Below, piece by piece: positions 1 to 8,622 of a stretch of DNA of 64,000 bases (positions within the stretch are counted from its first letter, which is position 1; every line of letters starts with the position of its first letter). The notes beneath the pieces are model-generated. The model was not told the DNA's origin. It saw only the letters and a program-made list of their open reading frames with translations, and searched no databases. Origin of the DNA: Bradyrhizobium arachidis. GTDB taxonomy: Bacteria > Pseudomonadota > Alphaproteobacteria > Rhizobiales > Xanthobacteraceae. The translations under genes and the position numbers were made by a program. The stretch covers positions 744,001 to 808,000 of the forward strand of contig NZ_CP077970.1 in assembly GCF_024758505.1 (NCBI RefSeq), in the 5' to 3' direction.

Positions 1-722
1 GCATGCGCGTCATCTATTTCGACCGCACCGACAAGCTCCGCCACGGCAACACCGAGCCCGTCGAGAAGCTCGAGGAGCTCCTGGCGCTGAGCGACGTGGT
101 CAGCCTGCACGTGCCCGAGACGCCGGCGACCGCGGGCATGATCGGGGAGAGGGAATTGCGGGCGATGAAGCCGGGCTCATTCCTGATCAACAACAGCCGC
201 GGCACGGTGGTCGATCTCGACGCTCTGGCTGGAGCGTTGCGCGACGGTCACATTGCGGGCGCTGCCATCGACGTGTTTCCGGTCGAGCCGTCGTCGAACT
301 CCGATCGCTTCAAGAGCCCGGTGCAAGGACTGGAGAACGTCATCCTCACGCCGCATATCGGCGGCTCCACGGAGGAGGCGCAGGAGCGGATCGGCGGCGA
401 GGTCGCGCGCAAGCTCGTCGACTATTTCGTCACCGGCTCCACCATGGGTGCGGTGAATTTCCCCGAGGTGCAGTTGCATTTGCGCCCCACCGGTGTCCGC
501 TTCAGCCACGTCCATCGCAACGTGCCGGGCATGCTGCGGCGGCTGAACGAGGTGTTCCTGCAACGCGACGTCAACATCGCCGCGCAATATCTCGAGACCG
601 ACGGCGATCTCGGCTATGTCGTGCTCGACGCCGATCTGATGGGGCAGGACGCCCAGGCGCTGCTTCGGCAGATCCGCGCCCTCGAAGGTACCATCGGTGC
701 GCGGCTGGTGTTCGAGCATTAG
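1..722 (+). CDS. serA: D-3-phosphoglycerate dehydrogenase, 3' part (cut by window start)
   Basis: This enzyme oxidises 3-phosphoglycerate to 3-phosphohydroxypyruvate, the first step of serine synthesis. About 239 residues are visible. They hold the second half of the NAD-binding domain (DVVSLHVPETPAT, then NNSRGTVVDLDAL), the catalytic region GAAIDVFPVEP, and the LTPHIGGSTEEAQ stretch with the active-site histidine. A C-terminal ACT domain follows from about residue 163 (HVHRNVPGMLRRLNEVF, NIAAQYLETD), which in the E. coli-type enzyme binds serine for feedback inhibition. The ATG at position 3 lies inside the nucleotide-binding domain, so the true start is outside the window. The ending is intact. 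Confidence 0.93.
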   Translation, partial: MRVIYFDRTDKLRHGNTEPVEKLEELLALSDVVSLHVPETPATAGMIGERELRAMKPGSFLINNSRGTVVDLDALAGALRDGHIAGAAIDVFPVEPSSNSDRFKSPVQGLENVILTPHIGGSTEEAQERIGGEVARKLVDYFVTGSTMGAVNFPEVQLHLRPTGVRFSHVHRNVPGMLRRLNEVFLQRDVNIAAQYLETDGDLGYVVLDADLMGQDAQALLRQIRALEGTIGARLVFEH

Positions 723-856
723 CTAGTCCTATCACAGCGGCGTGATGCCGGGTCCCGTTGCGTTGTCCGGCCCTGACTCTCTACACTCGTCCAGGTGTAC
801 AGAGGTGAGAAGATATCTCGCCAAAGTTGAGCCGATGTCGCGTGGGTGTGAAAGCC

Positions 857-1876
857 ATGGACCGCGATCCCGTCCTCATCGATCTCGCGCTCCAGGGCGG
901 CGGCTCGCACGGCGCCTTCACCTGGGGCGTGCTCGACCGGCTGCTCGAAGAGAAATGGCTCGAGATCGCCGCGATCTCCGGAACCTCCGCAGGCGCGATG
1001 AATGCCGCGGTGCTTGCCGACGGATGGACGGCAGGCGGCACTGAGGGCGCGCGCGAGGCGCTCGATACCTATTGGCGCCGTGTGTCCCGTGCGGCGGCCT
1101 TCAGTCCGCTCCAGCGCTCGCCGCTCGACCGGCTGATGGGCCGCTGGACACTCGACACCTCGCCCGCCTACATCTTCACCGACCTGATGTCGCGGCTGTT
1201 GTCGCCCTACGACCTCAATCCGCTCGGCTACAATCCGCTGCGCGAGGTGCTGGCCGAGAGCATCGACTTCGAACGGCTGGCGCGCTCGCCGATCAAGTTG
1301 TTCATCACCGCGACGCGGGTGCGGACCGGGCGCGGACGCATCTTCCGCAACGCCGAGATCACGGCCGACGTGCTGCTGGCGTCTGCCTGCCTGCCGACCA
1401 TGTTCCGCGCGATCGAGATCGACGGCGAGCCCTATTGGGACGGCGGCTTTGCGGGTAACCCGACCATCACGCCGCTCATTCGAGAGAGCGACGCACACGA
1501 CACCATACTGGTGCAGATCAATCCGACCGAGCGCACCGACGCGCCGCGGACGGCCGCTGACATCCTCAATCGCCTCAACGAAATCTCCTTCAATTCGCCG
1601 CTGATGAAGGAGCTGCGCATGATCGCGCTGCTCCGCCAGGCAGCCGACCCTGGCAGCGGCGAGGGCGCGCGCTGGGCCAAAATGCGGACCCACCGCGTCA
1701 CGAGCGACATGCTGGCGAAGTTCGGGTCCTCCTCCAAGCTCAATGCGGAATGGGAATTCGTCTCGATGCTCCGTGCCGAGGGGCGGCAGGCGGCCGGCGA
1801 ATTTCTCGACAATCACGGGGCCGATATCGGCAAGCGTACCACCGCCGATCTAGACGTGCTGCTGTCGGAGTGTTGA
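857..1876 (+). CDS. Patatin-like phospholipase family protein
   Basis: This is a predicted lipid acyl hydrolase of about 339 residues. It has the patatin signature: an oxyanion-hole glycine run near the N-terminus (LALQGGGSHGAFTWGVL), the nucleophile elbow GTSAG, and the catalytic-dyad aspartate in YWDGGFAGNP. There is no signal peptide or membrane segment, so it is probably cytoplasmic or peripheral to the membrane. The ATG at 857 (MDRDPVL) is preferred over a TTG at 827 because family homology begins right after it. The stop lies 3 bp before the next gene, a permease, so the two are probably co-transcribed. The substrate is unknown. Confidence 0.85.
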   Translation: MDRDPVLIDLALQGGGSHGAFTWGVLDRLLEEKWLEIAAISGTSAGAMNAAVLADGWTAGGTEGAREALDTYWRRVSRAAAFSPLQRSPLDRLMGRWTLDTSPAYIFTDLMSRLLSPYDLNPLGYNPLREVLAESIDFERLARSPIKLFITATRVRTGRGRIFRNAEITADVLLASACLPTMFRAIEIDGEPYWDGGFAGNPTITPLIRESDAHDTILVQINPTERTDAPRTAADILNRLNEISFNSPLMKELRMIALLRQAADPGSGEGARWAKMRTHRVTSDMLAKFGSSSKLNAEWEFVSMLRAEGRQAAGEFLDNHGADIGKRTTADLDVLLSEC

Positions 1877-1879
1877 GAC

Positions 1880-3334
1880 ATGGGCCTGCTCGGCATTCTC
1901 ATCGGGCTCGCTCTCCTCGTCCTGTTCGCCTTCCGCGGCTGGAGCGTCCTGCTGCTCGCGCCGTTCGCGGCGCTCGTCGCTGCGCTGTTCGGGGGCGAGC
2001 CGCTGCTGGCGCACCTCACCCAGGTGTTCATGGCGAGCGCGGCCGGATTCCTCGCGCAGTTCTTCCCGATCTTCCTGTTAGGCGCCGTGTTCGGCAAGCT
2101 GATGGACGACAGCGGCGCCGTCAGGTCCGCGGCGGGGTTCATGGCACAGCGTCTCGGCGAGCGGCGGGTGGTTCTCGCGGTCGTGCTGGCGGGCGCGCTC
2201 GTCACCTATGGCGGCGTCAGCCTGTTCGTCGCGTTCTTCGTCATCGTGCCGATGGCCCAGTCGCTGTTTCGCGAAGCCGGCATTCCGCGCCGGCTAATTC
2301 CGGCGGCGATCGTGCTGGGCACGTCGACCTTCACCATGTCGGCGCTACCGGGCACGCCGTCGATCCAGAACGCCATCCCGATGCCGTTCTTTGGCACGAC
2401 GCCCTTTGCGGCGCCAGGGCTCGGCATCATCGCTTCCTTCATCATGCTCGGCGTCGGACTATGGTGGCTGCGGCGCGCCGAGACTGCCGCCCGCCGCGCC
2501 GGCGAAAATTATGGAGACGAGACGCACGGTGCGGCCGAACGCGCGGCCGACGACGAGCTGGTGCGCGAACGCGCGACCACCGCGCGCGAGTTCGATCCGG
2601 CGGAGATCCGGCACGGACGTCGCAGCGAGGCGCCGGCTCCGGTGGCAAATGCGATCTTGCCTCTGGCCGTCGTCGTCATCGTCAATCTCGTGATGTCGCT
2701 CCTGGTACTGCCGCGGCTCGACGTCTCCTATCTTGCCGAGCAGCGGTTTGGCGGCACGTCGCTGGCTGCGGTCGCAGGCGTTTGGTCGGTCGCGGTGGCG
2801 CTCGCAGCGGCGATCGTCGCCACCATCGTGCTCAACTGGACGAGGCTTGCCTCGCTGCGGCAGACCATGGATGCCGGCGCCAACGCGTCGGTCCTGCCGG
2901 CGTTCAGCGTCGCAAGCCTGGTCGGATTCGGCGCGGTCATCGCCGCGCTGCCGGCCTTTTCGACGGTGCGCGACTGGGTGCTGTCGATCGAAGGCGGTCC
3001 GCTGGTGTCGCTCGCGGTTGCGACCAACATCCTCGCCGCACTGACCGGATCGGCGTCCGGCGGCCTGACGATCGCACTCGACGCGCTGGGCCAGACCTAT
3101 GTGGACATCGCTTCGCGGACCGGCATCGAGCTTGCGCTGATGCATCGCGTCGCGGTGATCGGCTCGGGCACGCTCGATATCCTGCCGCATAACGGCGCGG
3201 TGGTCAGCCTGCTCTCGATCTGCGGATTGACGCACCGCGAAAGCTATTTCGATATCGTGATGGTCGGAATCGTCACCTCGCTTCTGGCCCTGGTTGCCGT
3301 GATCGCGCTGGGCAGCGTGCTGGGATCGTTCTGA
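1880..3334 (+). CDS. GntP-type H+ symporter family permease
   Basis: This is an inner-membrane transporter of 484 residues made almost entirely of hydrophobic helices. A charged cytoplasmic loop at about residues 200-250 separates the two halves. The order of segments and motifs such as GGVSLFVAFFVIVPMA, LPGTPSIQNAIPMPFFGT and NILAALTGSASGGLTIALD match the gluconate/organic-acid GntP family. It follows the patatin-like gene by 3 bp, which suggests one transcript. The substrate cannot be read from the sequence; a small hydroxy- or keto-acid is likely for the family. Confidence 0.82.
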   Translation: MGLLGILIGLALLVLFAFRGWSVLLLAPFAALVAALFGGEPLLAHLTQVFMASAAGFLAQFFPIFLLGAVFGKLMDDSGAVRSAAGFMAQRLGERRVVLAVVLAGALVTYGGVSLFVAFFVIVPMAQSLFREAGIPRRLIPAAIVLGTSTFTMSALPGTPSIQNAIPMPFFGTTPFAAPGLGIIASFIMLGVGLWWLRRAETAARRAGENYGDETHGAAERAADDELVRERATTAREFDPAEIRHGRRSEAPAPVANAILPLAVVVIVNLVMSLLVLPRLDVSYLAEQRFGGTSLAAVAGVWSVAVALAAAIVATIVLNWTRLASLRQTMDAGANASVLPAFSVASLVGFGAVIAALPAFSTVRDWVLSIEGGPLVSLAVATNILAALTGSASGGLTIALDALGQTYVDIASRTGIELALMHRVAVIGSGTLDILPHNGAVVSLLSICGLTHRESYFDIVMVGIVTSLLALVAVIALGSVLGSF

Positions 3335-3435
3335 GCGGTTCGGGATCGCGTCGGCGATTGACGAGTGGGCGAAGGTTGCATTGAATGCGGCCGCCTGTTG
3401 AATTGAACGACAAGAAGCAAGTCCGGGGGGAAACG

Positions 3436-5100
3436 ATGGCGCGTTATCAAACGACCTTTCATGTATCCGTCGCGAACCTGCTGCTGGCATTCGTAACCGC
3501 GGGCGGCGCGGGCGCGGCGACGCTGGCCGAGGATGCCGATACCGTGTGCAAGGGTCTCGTCGGCGGCACGGATGCGGTGAAGGTCGATTCGACCGCCTTC
3601 CTCGGACCGTCTCAACTCGTCGTGGCCGAACGCGGGCCGACGCCCTCGGGCCGGATCACGCCGGCCAATCCCGCCTTCTGCAAGGTGCTCGGCCATATCG
3701 ATCCGACCGATCCGAAGGCGCCGCCGATCAGGTTTCAGGTCAACTTGCCGGTCGAGTGGAACGGCCGCTCGCTGCAATATGGCGGTGGCGGCTTCAACGG
3801 CGTGCTGATCACGGGCCTGGCACTGCCGTCGGCCGCCCCCTTCGACAAGCCATCGCCGCTCGCGCGCGGCTTCGTCACCTATGGTACCGACTCCGGCCAC
3901 GAGACCAAGCCGGGCGAGCCGCCGCAAGTCTTCGCGCTCAACGACGAAGCCTTCGAGAATTTCGCGCACCGTTCCTACAAGAAGGTGCGCGATGCCGCCG
4001 TCGGCCTGATGGAGCGCGCCTACGGCAAGAAGCCGGAGAAGATGTATTTCATGGGCTCGTCCGAGGGCGGTCGCGAAGGCCTCACCATGGCGCAGCGCTA
4101 TCCCGATGATTTCGACGGCATCTTCTCGCGCGTGCCCGTCATCAACTGGGTCGGCCTGCTGCATGCCAGCATGAGCGCCGGCCTGGTAACCATGGGCGAG
4201 GGCTGGATCCGGCCGGCCCAGGTCAAGCTTGTGGCGGACGCCGTACGAGCCACTTGCGACAAGGCCGACGGCTCGGAGGATGCGCTGGTGCAGGACCCGG
4301 TCGGCTGCAAGGCGGCGTTCAAGGTAGAGAAGTTGCGCTGCGCGAGCGGCGAGAGCGGCGATCAATGCCTGAGCGATGCGCAGGTCAATTCGATCCAGAC
4401 GGTGCAGGGCGCCTACAAATTCCCGTTCCCGCTCGCCAACGGCCTCGACGATTATCCTGGCTGGGGTGTCTCGGGGGAGGACACGCCGCCGTTCGGCCCG
4501 ACCGGGGGGTGGTCAGCCTGGTGGCTTGGCAAGGCCGCGCCCGCGCAACCTCCGGCGCCCGAGAACGGCATCTCCTGGGTCTACGGGGCCGGCGCCACTC
4601 AATATGTGTTCGCGCGCGATCCCAAGCTCGATGTCACGGCCTACAAGCCGGAAGATCACAAGGCGCGGCTGCTCGAGGTTTCGAACCTGATGGACTCGAC
4701 CAACCCGGACCTCAGCCGCTTTCGCGAGCGGAAGGGCAAGCTGATCGTCCTCGAATACATGGCCGACTACGCGCAGAGCCCCTATGCCGGCATCCGCTAT
4801 TTCGAGAATGTCGAGCGCCTGATGGGCACGGCGACGGTGGCGCAGTTTGCGCGGCTCTACACCGCGCCCGGCGTCGACCATGTCGGCTCGGGCGCGCCCG
4901 CCAATGTCGACATGCTCAGCGTGCTGGTCGACTGGGTCGAGAAGGACCAGGCGCCCGGCGATCTCGAAGTCACCGAGCAGAAGGTCGAGGCGCCGGCATT
5001 CCCGGTCGCTCGTTCGCTGCCGCTATGCCGTTGGCCGGCCTGGCCGCACTTCAAATCGGGTCCAGTGACGGACGCGGCAAGCTATTTCTGCGCGCCGTAG
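3436..5100 (+). CDS. Tannase/feruloyl esterase family secreted hydrolase
   Basis: This is a predicted exported esterase of about 554 residues. The start at 3436 (MARYQTTFHV) follows a strong Shine-Dalgarno run (gggggaaacg) and opens a signal peptide ending near GAGAATLA. Features of the tannase family are the nucleophile elbow GSSEGG, the region LARGFVTYGTDSGHE, and a late histidine in APGVDHVGSG. Several cysteines could pair next to the active site as in fungal feruloyl esterases and tannases. The family hydrolyses ester bonds in gallotannins, feruloylated polysaccharides or mono-aryl esters. In a soil bacterium with aromatic-acid catabolism nearby, release of phenolic acids from plant material is a reasonable inference. 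Confidence 0.85.
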   Translation: MARYQTTFHVSVANLLLAFVTAGGAGAATLAEDADTVCKGLVGGTDAVKVDSTAFLGPSQLVVAERGPTPSGRITPANPAFCKVLGHIDPTDPKAPPIRFQVNLPVEWNGRSLQYGGGGFNGVLITGLALPSAAPFDKPSPLARGFVTYGTDSGHETKPGEPPQVFALNDEAFENFAHRSYKKVRDAAVGLMERAYGKKPEKMYFMGSSEGGREGLTMAQRYPDDFDGIFSRVPVINWVGLLHASMSAGLVTMGEGWIRPAQVKLVADAVRATCDKADGSEDALVQDPVGCKAAFKVEKLRCASGESGDQCLSDAQVNSIQTVQGAYKFPFPLANGLDDYPGWGVSGEDTPPFGPTGGWSAWWLGKAAPAQPPAPENGISWVYGAGATQYVFARDPKLDVTAYKPEDHKARLLEVSNLMDSTNPDLSRFRERKGKLIVLEYMADYAQSPYAGIRYFENVERLMGTATVAQFARLYTAPGVDHVGSGAPANVDMLSVLVDWVEKDQAPGDLEVTEQKVEAPAFPVARSLPLCRWPAWPHFKSGPVTDAASYFCAP

Positions 5101-5163
5101 GAGCGAGCTCCGCCCGCGCGCCGTGAAGGAGGGCCTCGGCTGACGACGCGGGGCGGCGGAGCC

Positions 5164-6885
5164 TCATCCCGCCGCCATCGCTTGTGCGCCGCCAAGCAAG
5201 CGCGCATTGAGCCGGCCGCCGGAGAACAGCATGTCGTCGAGCGCTTCGTCGATATCGGTGGAAATAACGGTCTTGCCACCATCGCGGGCGAGGCTGGCCT
5301 GCGCCAGCCGCCGCATCAGCTCCTTGATGAATGCGCAACTTGTACCTTCGCTGCGTCGGGCAGCTTCTGCGACGACGGCATCCTCCAGCGGAAGTCCCTT
5401 GCCGTAGAGCCGGACCAGCTTGCCACGGCCGATTTCGTCGGGAAGAGGTACCTCGATGGCCTGATCAATACGGCCGGGGCGGCCAGCAAGCGCTCCTTCG
5501 AGTTGCTGAGGCCGATTGGTGGTGAGCACGAACAAGATGTCAGCGTCTTGCTTCAGGCCGTCCATCTCGTTTAACAACCGGTTGAGCAAGGGCTCCTCGC
5601 AACCGCTCATGCTCTCTCGCTGCCGCGCGATGAGGTCCACGTCTTCGATGACCACCATGGCGGGCTGCAAGAGGCGGGCGAGATTCATATAGGCGCCGAG
5701 CAGGCCGATTTGCTCCGCTGTGATGATCAGCGTCGTATGACCGGGCAGGTGGGTCGCGAGATAGCGGATGGTGTGGGTCTTGCCGGTACCGGGCGGACCG
5801 TACAGCAAGATACCCTTCCGGGTCGACTGCCCGAGGCTGCGCAGCGCGTCCCGCGTGCCCACGAAGTTCAGCACGTTTCGATCAAGCAGCCGTAACGTCT
5901 GCTCGGGCAGGATCACCTCATCGCGACCAACCGCAGGAAGCCGGTGCACCGTGATCCCGCGCGAGCGGCCGCGATAGTCGGAATCGGCGTCGAGAGAGAG
6001 AATCTTGCCGCGGTAGGTACGCGCAGCCTGGACGGCGTCCTCCAGCGCGCTGAAGCACTGCTGGACGAGCGCTGAGCCTGCTGCCCCGGCCGGCGCCATG
6101 ATTTCGATTCGCACGCCGGTCTCGCGGCTGTATTCACGATGGATGGCCAGAAGTACCGCGTAGCGGAGACCGGAGCTTGCGCAAAGCCAAAGACCATTGT
6201 CGAGACACCTGGCCGGTGTAGGTTCGCCGATATCAACGTCGTTGTACTGAAGCGGCGCGATGGCCGCCGCGAAGCCATCGTTCTGCATCAATGCCGACAT
6301 CGATAGCGTTTCATAGCGACGGTCCGCGGCGATACCGAGCAACCGGACCGGTGACGCAAATAATCTGTCGATGGCAGCCTGAACATCTGCCCGCATGTGG
6401 CCGGGAAACTGGCGTACCGTGGTCACGAGCTGGCTACGCGGGACGTCCGCGAAGTGCCAATTCAAGACACCGAACGTGTAGTTGAACTCCTCCGAGGGCA
6501 GCTTCTGGGAAGCGCTTGCTGCTGCAAGTACACAATCTGCGCAGAGCCAGATCGTGCGGTCCATCAATTTCGCTTCCGACCGCGCAGTAGGTTGGCCGCA
6601 AAGCTCACAGCAAGGTTTCGGTGTTTCGCTGGTGACCAGGAGCGGGTGACCGGCGGCCGCGACCTGCCGCCGTGTAGATTCCAACAGGGCGCCTGCGACG
6701 GACCGCGGATAAGGACCACAGACGGCCGCGCCGTGCCTCTCGATATCGGCCATAACGGAGGCCGCTTCACTCTCTGACTTGCCGAAGATGCGGCGCAACA
6801 GGTCGACGATAAATTCCCGCGGAGTATCTTCGTCGCCATGCAGTACGAGCTGGGACGGCAGCGTCTCGGTCTGAGTATCGCTCAT
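5164..6885 (-). CDS. ClpS-like domain + zinc finger + AAA ATPase fusion protein
   Basis: This is a 573-residue protein read from the ATG at 6885, which has an AGGA box upstream; a longer reading from 6954 lacks support. Residues 12-88 look like the ClpS adaptor (LHGDEDTPREF, then VMADIERHGAAVCG and HPLLVTSE). A four-cysteine zinc finger of ClpX style follows (C93xxC96, C115xxC118). About 200 residues are unassigned. The C-terminal part is a classic AAA module: Walker A GPPGTGKT 363-370, Walker B VVIEDVD 411-417, sensor TTNRP, and arginines in AGRPGRIDQ. Compared with E. coli ClpS, the N-degron pocket is changed: Asn34 to Gly, Met40 to Arg, His66 to Glu. No peptidase lies beside it. It is probably a protein-remodelling ATPase, but its target and partner are unknown. 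Confidence 0.8.
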   Translation of the reverse strand: MSDTQTETLPSQLVLHGDEDTPREFIVDLLRRIFGKSESEAASVMADIERHGAAVCGPYPRSVAGALLESTRRQVAAAGHPLLVTSETPKPCCELCGQPTARSEAKLMDRTIWLCADCVLAAASASQKLPSEEFNYTFGVLNWHFADVPRSQLVTTVRQFPGHMRADVQAAIDRLFASPVRLLGIAADRRYETLSMSALMQNDGFAAAIAPLQYNDVDIGEPTPARCLDNGLWLCASSGLRYAVLLAIHREYSRETGVRIEIMAPAGAAGSALVQQCFSALEDAVQAARTYRGKILSLDADSDYRGRSRGITVHRLPAVGRDEVILPEQTLRLLDRNVLNFVGTRDALRSLGQSTRKGILLYGPPGTGKTHTIRYLATHLPGHTTLIITAEQIGLLGAYMNLARLLQPAMVVIEDVDLIARQRESMSGCEEPLLNRLLNEMDGLKQDADILFVLTTNRPQQLEGALAGRPGRIDQAIEVPLPDEIGRGKLVRLYGKGLPLEDAVVAEAARRSEGTSCAFIKELMRRLAQASLARDGGKTVISTDIDEALDDMLFSGGRLNARLLGGAQAMAAG

Positions 6886-6935
6886 GAAGCATCCTTGTTC
6901 GCAATCTACAGTTGATATGAACAAATAGGGAACAT

Positions 6936-6967
6936 AAAAAGGAGCGGCCGTCAAGGACGACGGCCGC
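6936..6967 (-). terminator. Rho-independent terminator of the efflux operon
   Basis: A 9-bp perfect stem (GCGGCCGTC with GACGGCCGC, 6-nt loop) lies 30 bp after the stop of the MFS pump. On the minus strand a run of five T follows at 6940-6936. It separates the efflux operon from the AAA gene downstream. Confidence 0.75.
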
Positions 6968-6996
6968 GACGAGTTAGCGATTAGTTTTTGAAGTCG

Positions 6997-8622
6997 TCAG
7001 TGCGCCGGCCCGCCCGCTGCGCCCTTCGTCTTCCGCATCAGCAGTACGGCGATTGCCGCGAGCACCAGCATCACGCCGATCACCGCAAACGTGTCGGAAA
7101 ATCCCATCACCAGCGCCTGGCGCTTGACCGTCTTGCCGAGCGCGATGATCGCCTGCTCGCGCGCCGCGTTGGGGTCGGGCACGCCGTGCGCCGTAAAATA
7201 GCTGGTCAGCTGCGCGATGCGGCTGCGCACCTCCTCGCGGCCGAGCGTGACGGAATGGCCGATGATGTTGGAGTGGAACTGCTCGCGCTTGGTGACGATG
7301 GTGGCGAGCACGGCGGTGCCGATGGCGCCGCCGAGGTTGCGCATCATGTTGGAGATACCGGAGGCGGCGGCCGCATCCTGCGGCGCGACGCTGCCGAGGC
7401 TGAGCGCCGAGAGCGGCGCCAACGTCAGCGCCTGGCCTACCGCGCGCACGATATTGGGAACGAGGAACTGGTCGCCGGAATAATCGAGCGACATCTGGAT
7501 GTTCATCAGCGAGCTTGCGGCGAACAACAAAAGGCCGACCGCTGCGATGTAGCGGGCATCGAAGCGCTGCATCAGCTTCGGCACAAGGGGAATCAGGAGC
7601 AACTGCGGCAAGCCGGTCCAGGCCAGCACGTTGCCGATCTGCTCGGCGTTGTAGCCCTGCACCTGGCCGAGATAGGCGGGCAGCAGGTAGACCGAGCCGA
7701 ACAGGGCGAAGCCGAGGAAGACAGAGGCGACTGTACCGACGCCAAAGTTCCACTGGGTTAGGAGGCGCAGGCGCAGCAGCGGCTTCTCCACCACGAGCTC
7801 GTTGTAGACGAAGAGTGAGAGGCTGATCGCCGCGACGATCGCAAGCCGCACGATGAAGGGCGAGCCGAACCAGTCGTTCTTATTGCCCTCCTCCAGCACG
7901 GCCTGCAGCGAGGCAAGGCCGATCGCCATGGTCGCAATGCCGAACCAGTCGCCTTCACGGAGCAGCCCAAGCTGCATGGGCTGGCGCTCCAGCGTGAAGA
8001 ACAGCGTGGTCACCATGACCGCGGTGGGCAGCACGTTAACGAAGAAGATGGTCTGCCAGCCATAGGTCTCGGTGAGATAGCCGCCGATGGTCGGGCCGAT
8101 CGCGGGGGCGAAGGTGACGGCCAGCGAGAACATCGCGAGCCCGATCGGCTGCTGGCCCTTCGGCAATTTTGTAAAGACGAGCGTGAAGGCCATCGGAATC
8201 AGGACGCCGCCGAAAAAGCCCTGGAGGCCGCGCATCGCGATCATCGACGGCAGATCGTCGGTGAAGGCGCAGGCTACGGAGAAGGCCGCAAACAGCGTTG
8301 CGAAGCTCAGGATGATCCGGCGGAACGAAAAGACCCGCGACAGATAGTCGGTCAGCGGAATGACGATGATCTCGCCGATCAGATAGGAGGTCGAGATCCA
8401 GGAGCCGTTGTCGACGCCGGTGCCGATGCCGCCCTCGATGTTGAGCAGCGAGGCATTGGTGATCTGGATGTTCAGGATCGCCATGAAGGCGCCGATCATC
8501 GCCGCGAACACGGCGGTCCAGATCGTGGCACTGGCGCGGTTGGGATCAACTATCGCGCGATCAGGCGTCGCGGCCGGTGCTGATGGCGCGGGCGTCGAGA
8601 TTGAGAGGCTGCTGCTTGACAT
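6997..8622 (-). CDS. emrB: DHA2/EmrB-QacA type MFS multidrug exporter
   Basis: This is a proton-driven inner-membrane drug exporter of 541 residues with about 14 predicted membrane helices. DHA2-family marks include NIQITNASLLNIEGGIGTG near helix 1, WISTSYLIGE, and the FGGVLIPMAFTLVF stretch. It should pair with the adaptor encoded just upstream to push compounds across both membranes together with an outer-membrane TolC-like channel, which is not in this window. The ATG at 8622 has a good Shine-Dalgarno (ccggaggg) and lies 62 bp inside the adaptor gene, so translation of the two is probably coupled. Confidence 0.9.
   Translation of the reverse strand: MSSSSLSISTPAPSAPAATPDRAIVDPNRASATIWTAVFAAMIGAFMAILNIQITNASLLNIEGGIGTGVDNGSWISTSYLIGEIIVIPLTDYLSRVFSFRRIILSFATLFAAFSVACAFTDDLPSMIAMRGLQGFFGGVLIPMAFTLVFTKLPKGQQPIGLAMFSLAVTFAPAIGPTIGGYLTETYGWQTIFFVNVLPTAVMVTTLFFTLERQPMQLGLLREGDWFGIATMAIGLASLQAVLEEGNKNDWFGSPFIVRLAIVAAISLSLFVYNELVVEKPLLRLRLLTQWNFGVGTVASVFLGFALFGSVYLLPAYLGQVQGYNAEQIGNVLAWTGLPQLLLIPLVPKLMQRFDARYIAAVGLLLFAASSLMNIQMSLDYSGDQFLVPNIVRAVGQALTLAPLSALSLGSVAPQDAAAASGISNMMRNLGGAIGTAVLATIVTKREQFHSNIIGHSVTLGREEVRSRIAQLTSYFTAHGVPDPNAAREQAIIALGKTVKRQALVMGFSDTFAVIGVMLVLAAIAVLLMRKTKGAAGGPAH

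Noticed and set aside
719..1816. Long open frame on the minus strand opposite the patatin gene
   Set aside because: It is rich in Arg, Gly and His with no domain, and lies wholly opposite a clear gene. High-GC DNA gives such frames often.
1750..3192. Plus-strand frame of 480 codons across the GntP permease gene
   Set aside because: Its product is Arg-rich and low complexity, while the other frame gives a well-formed membrane transporter.
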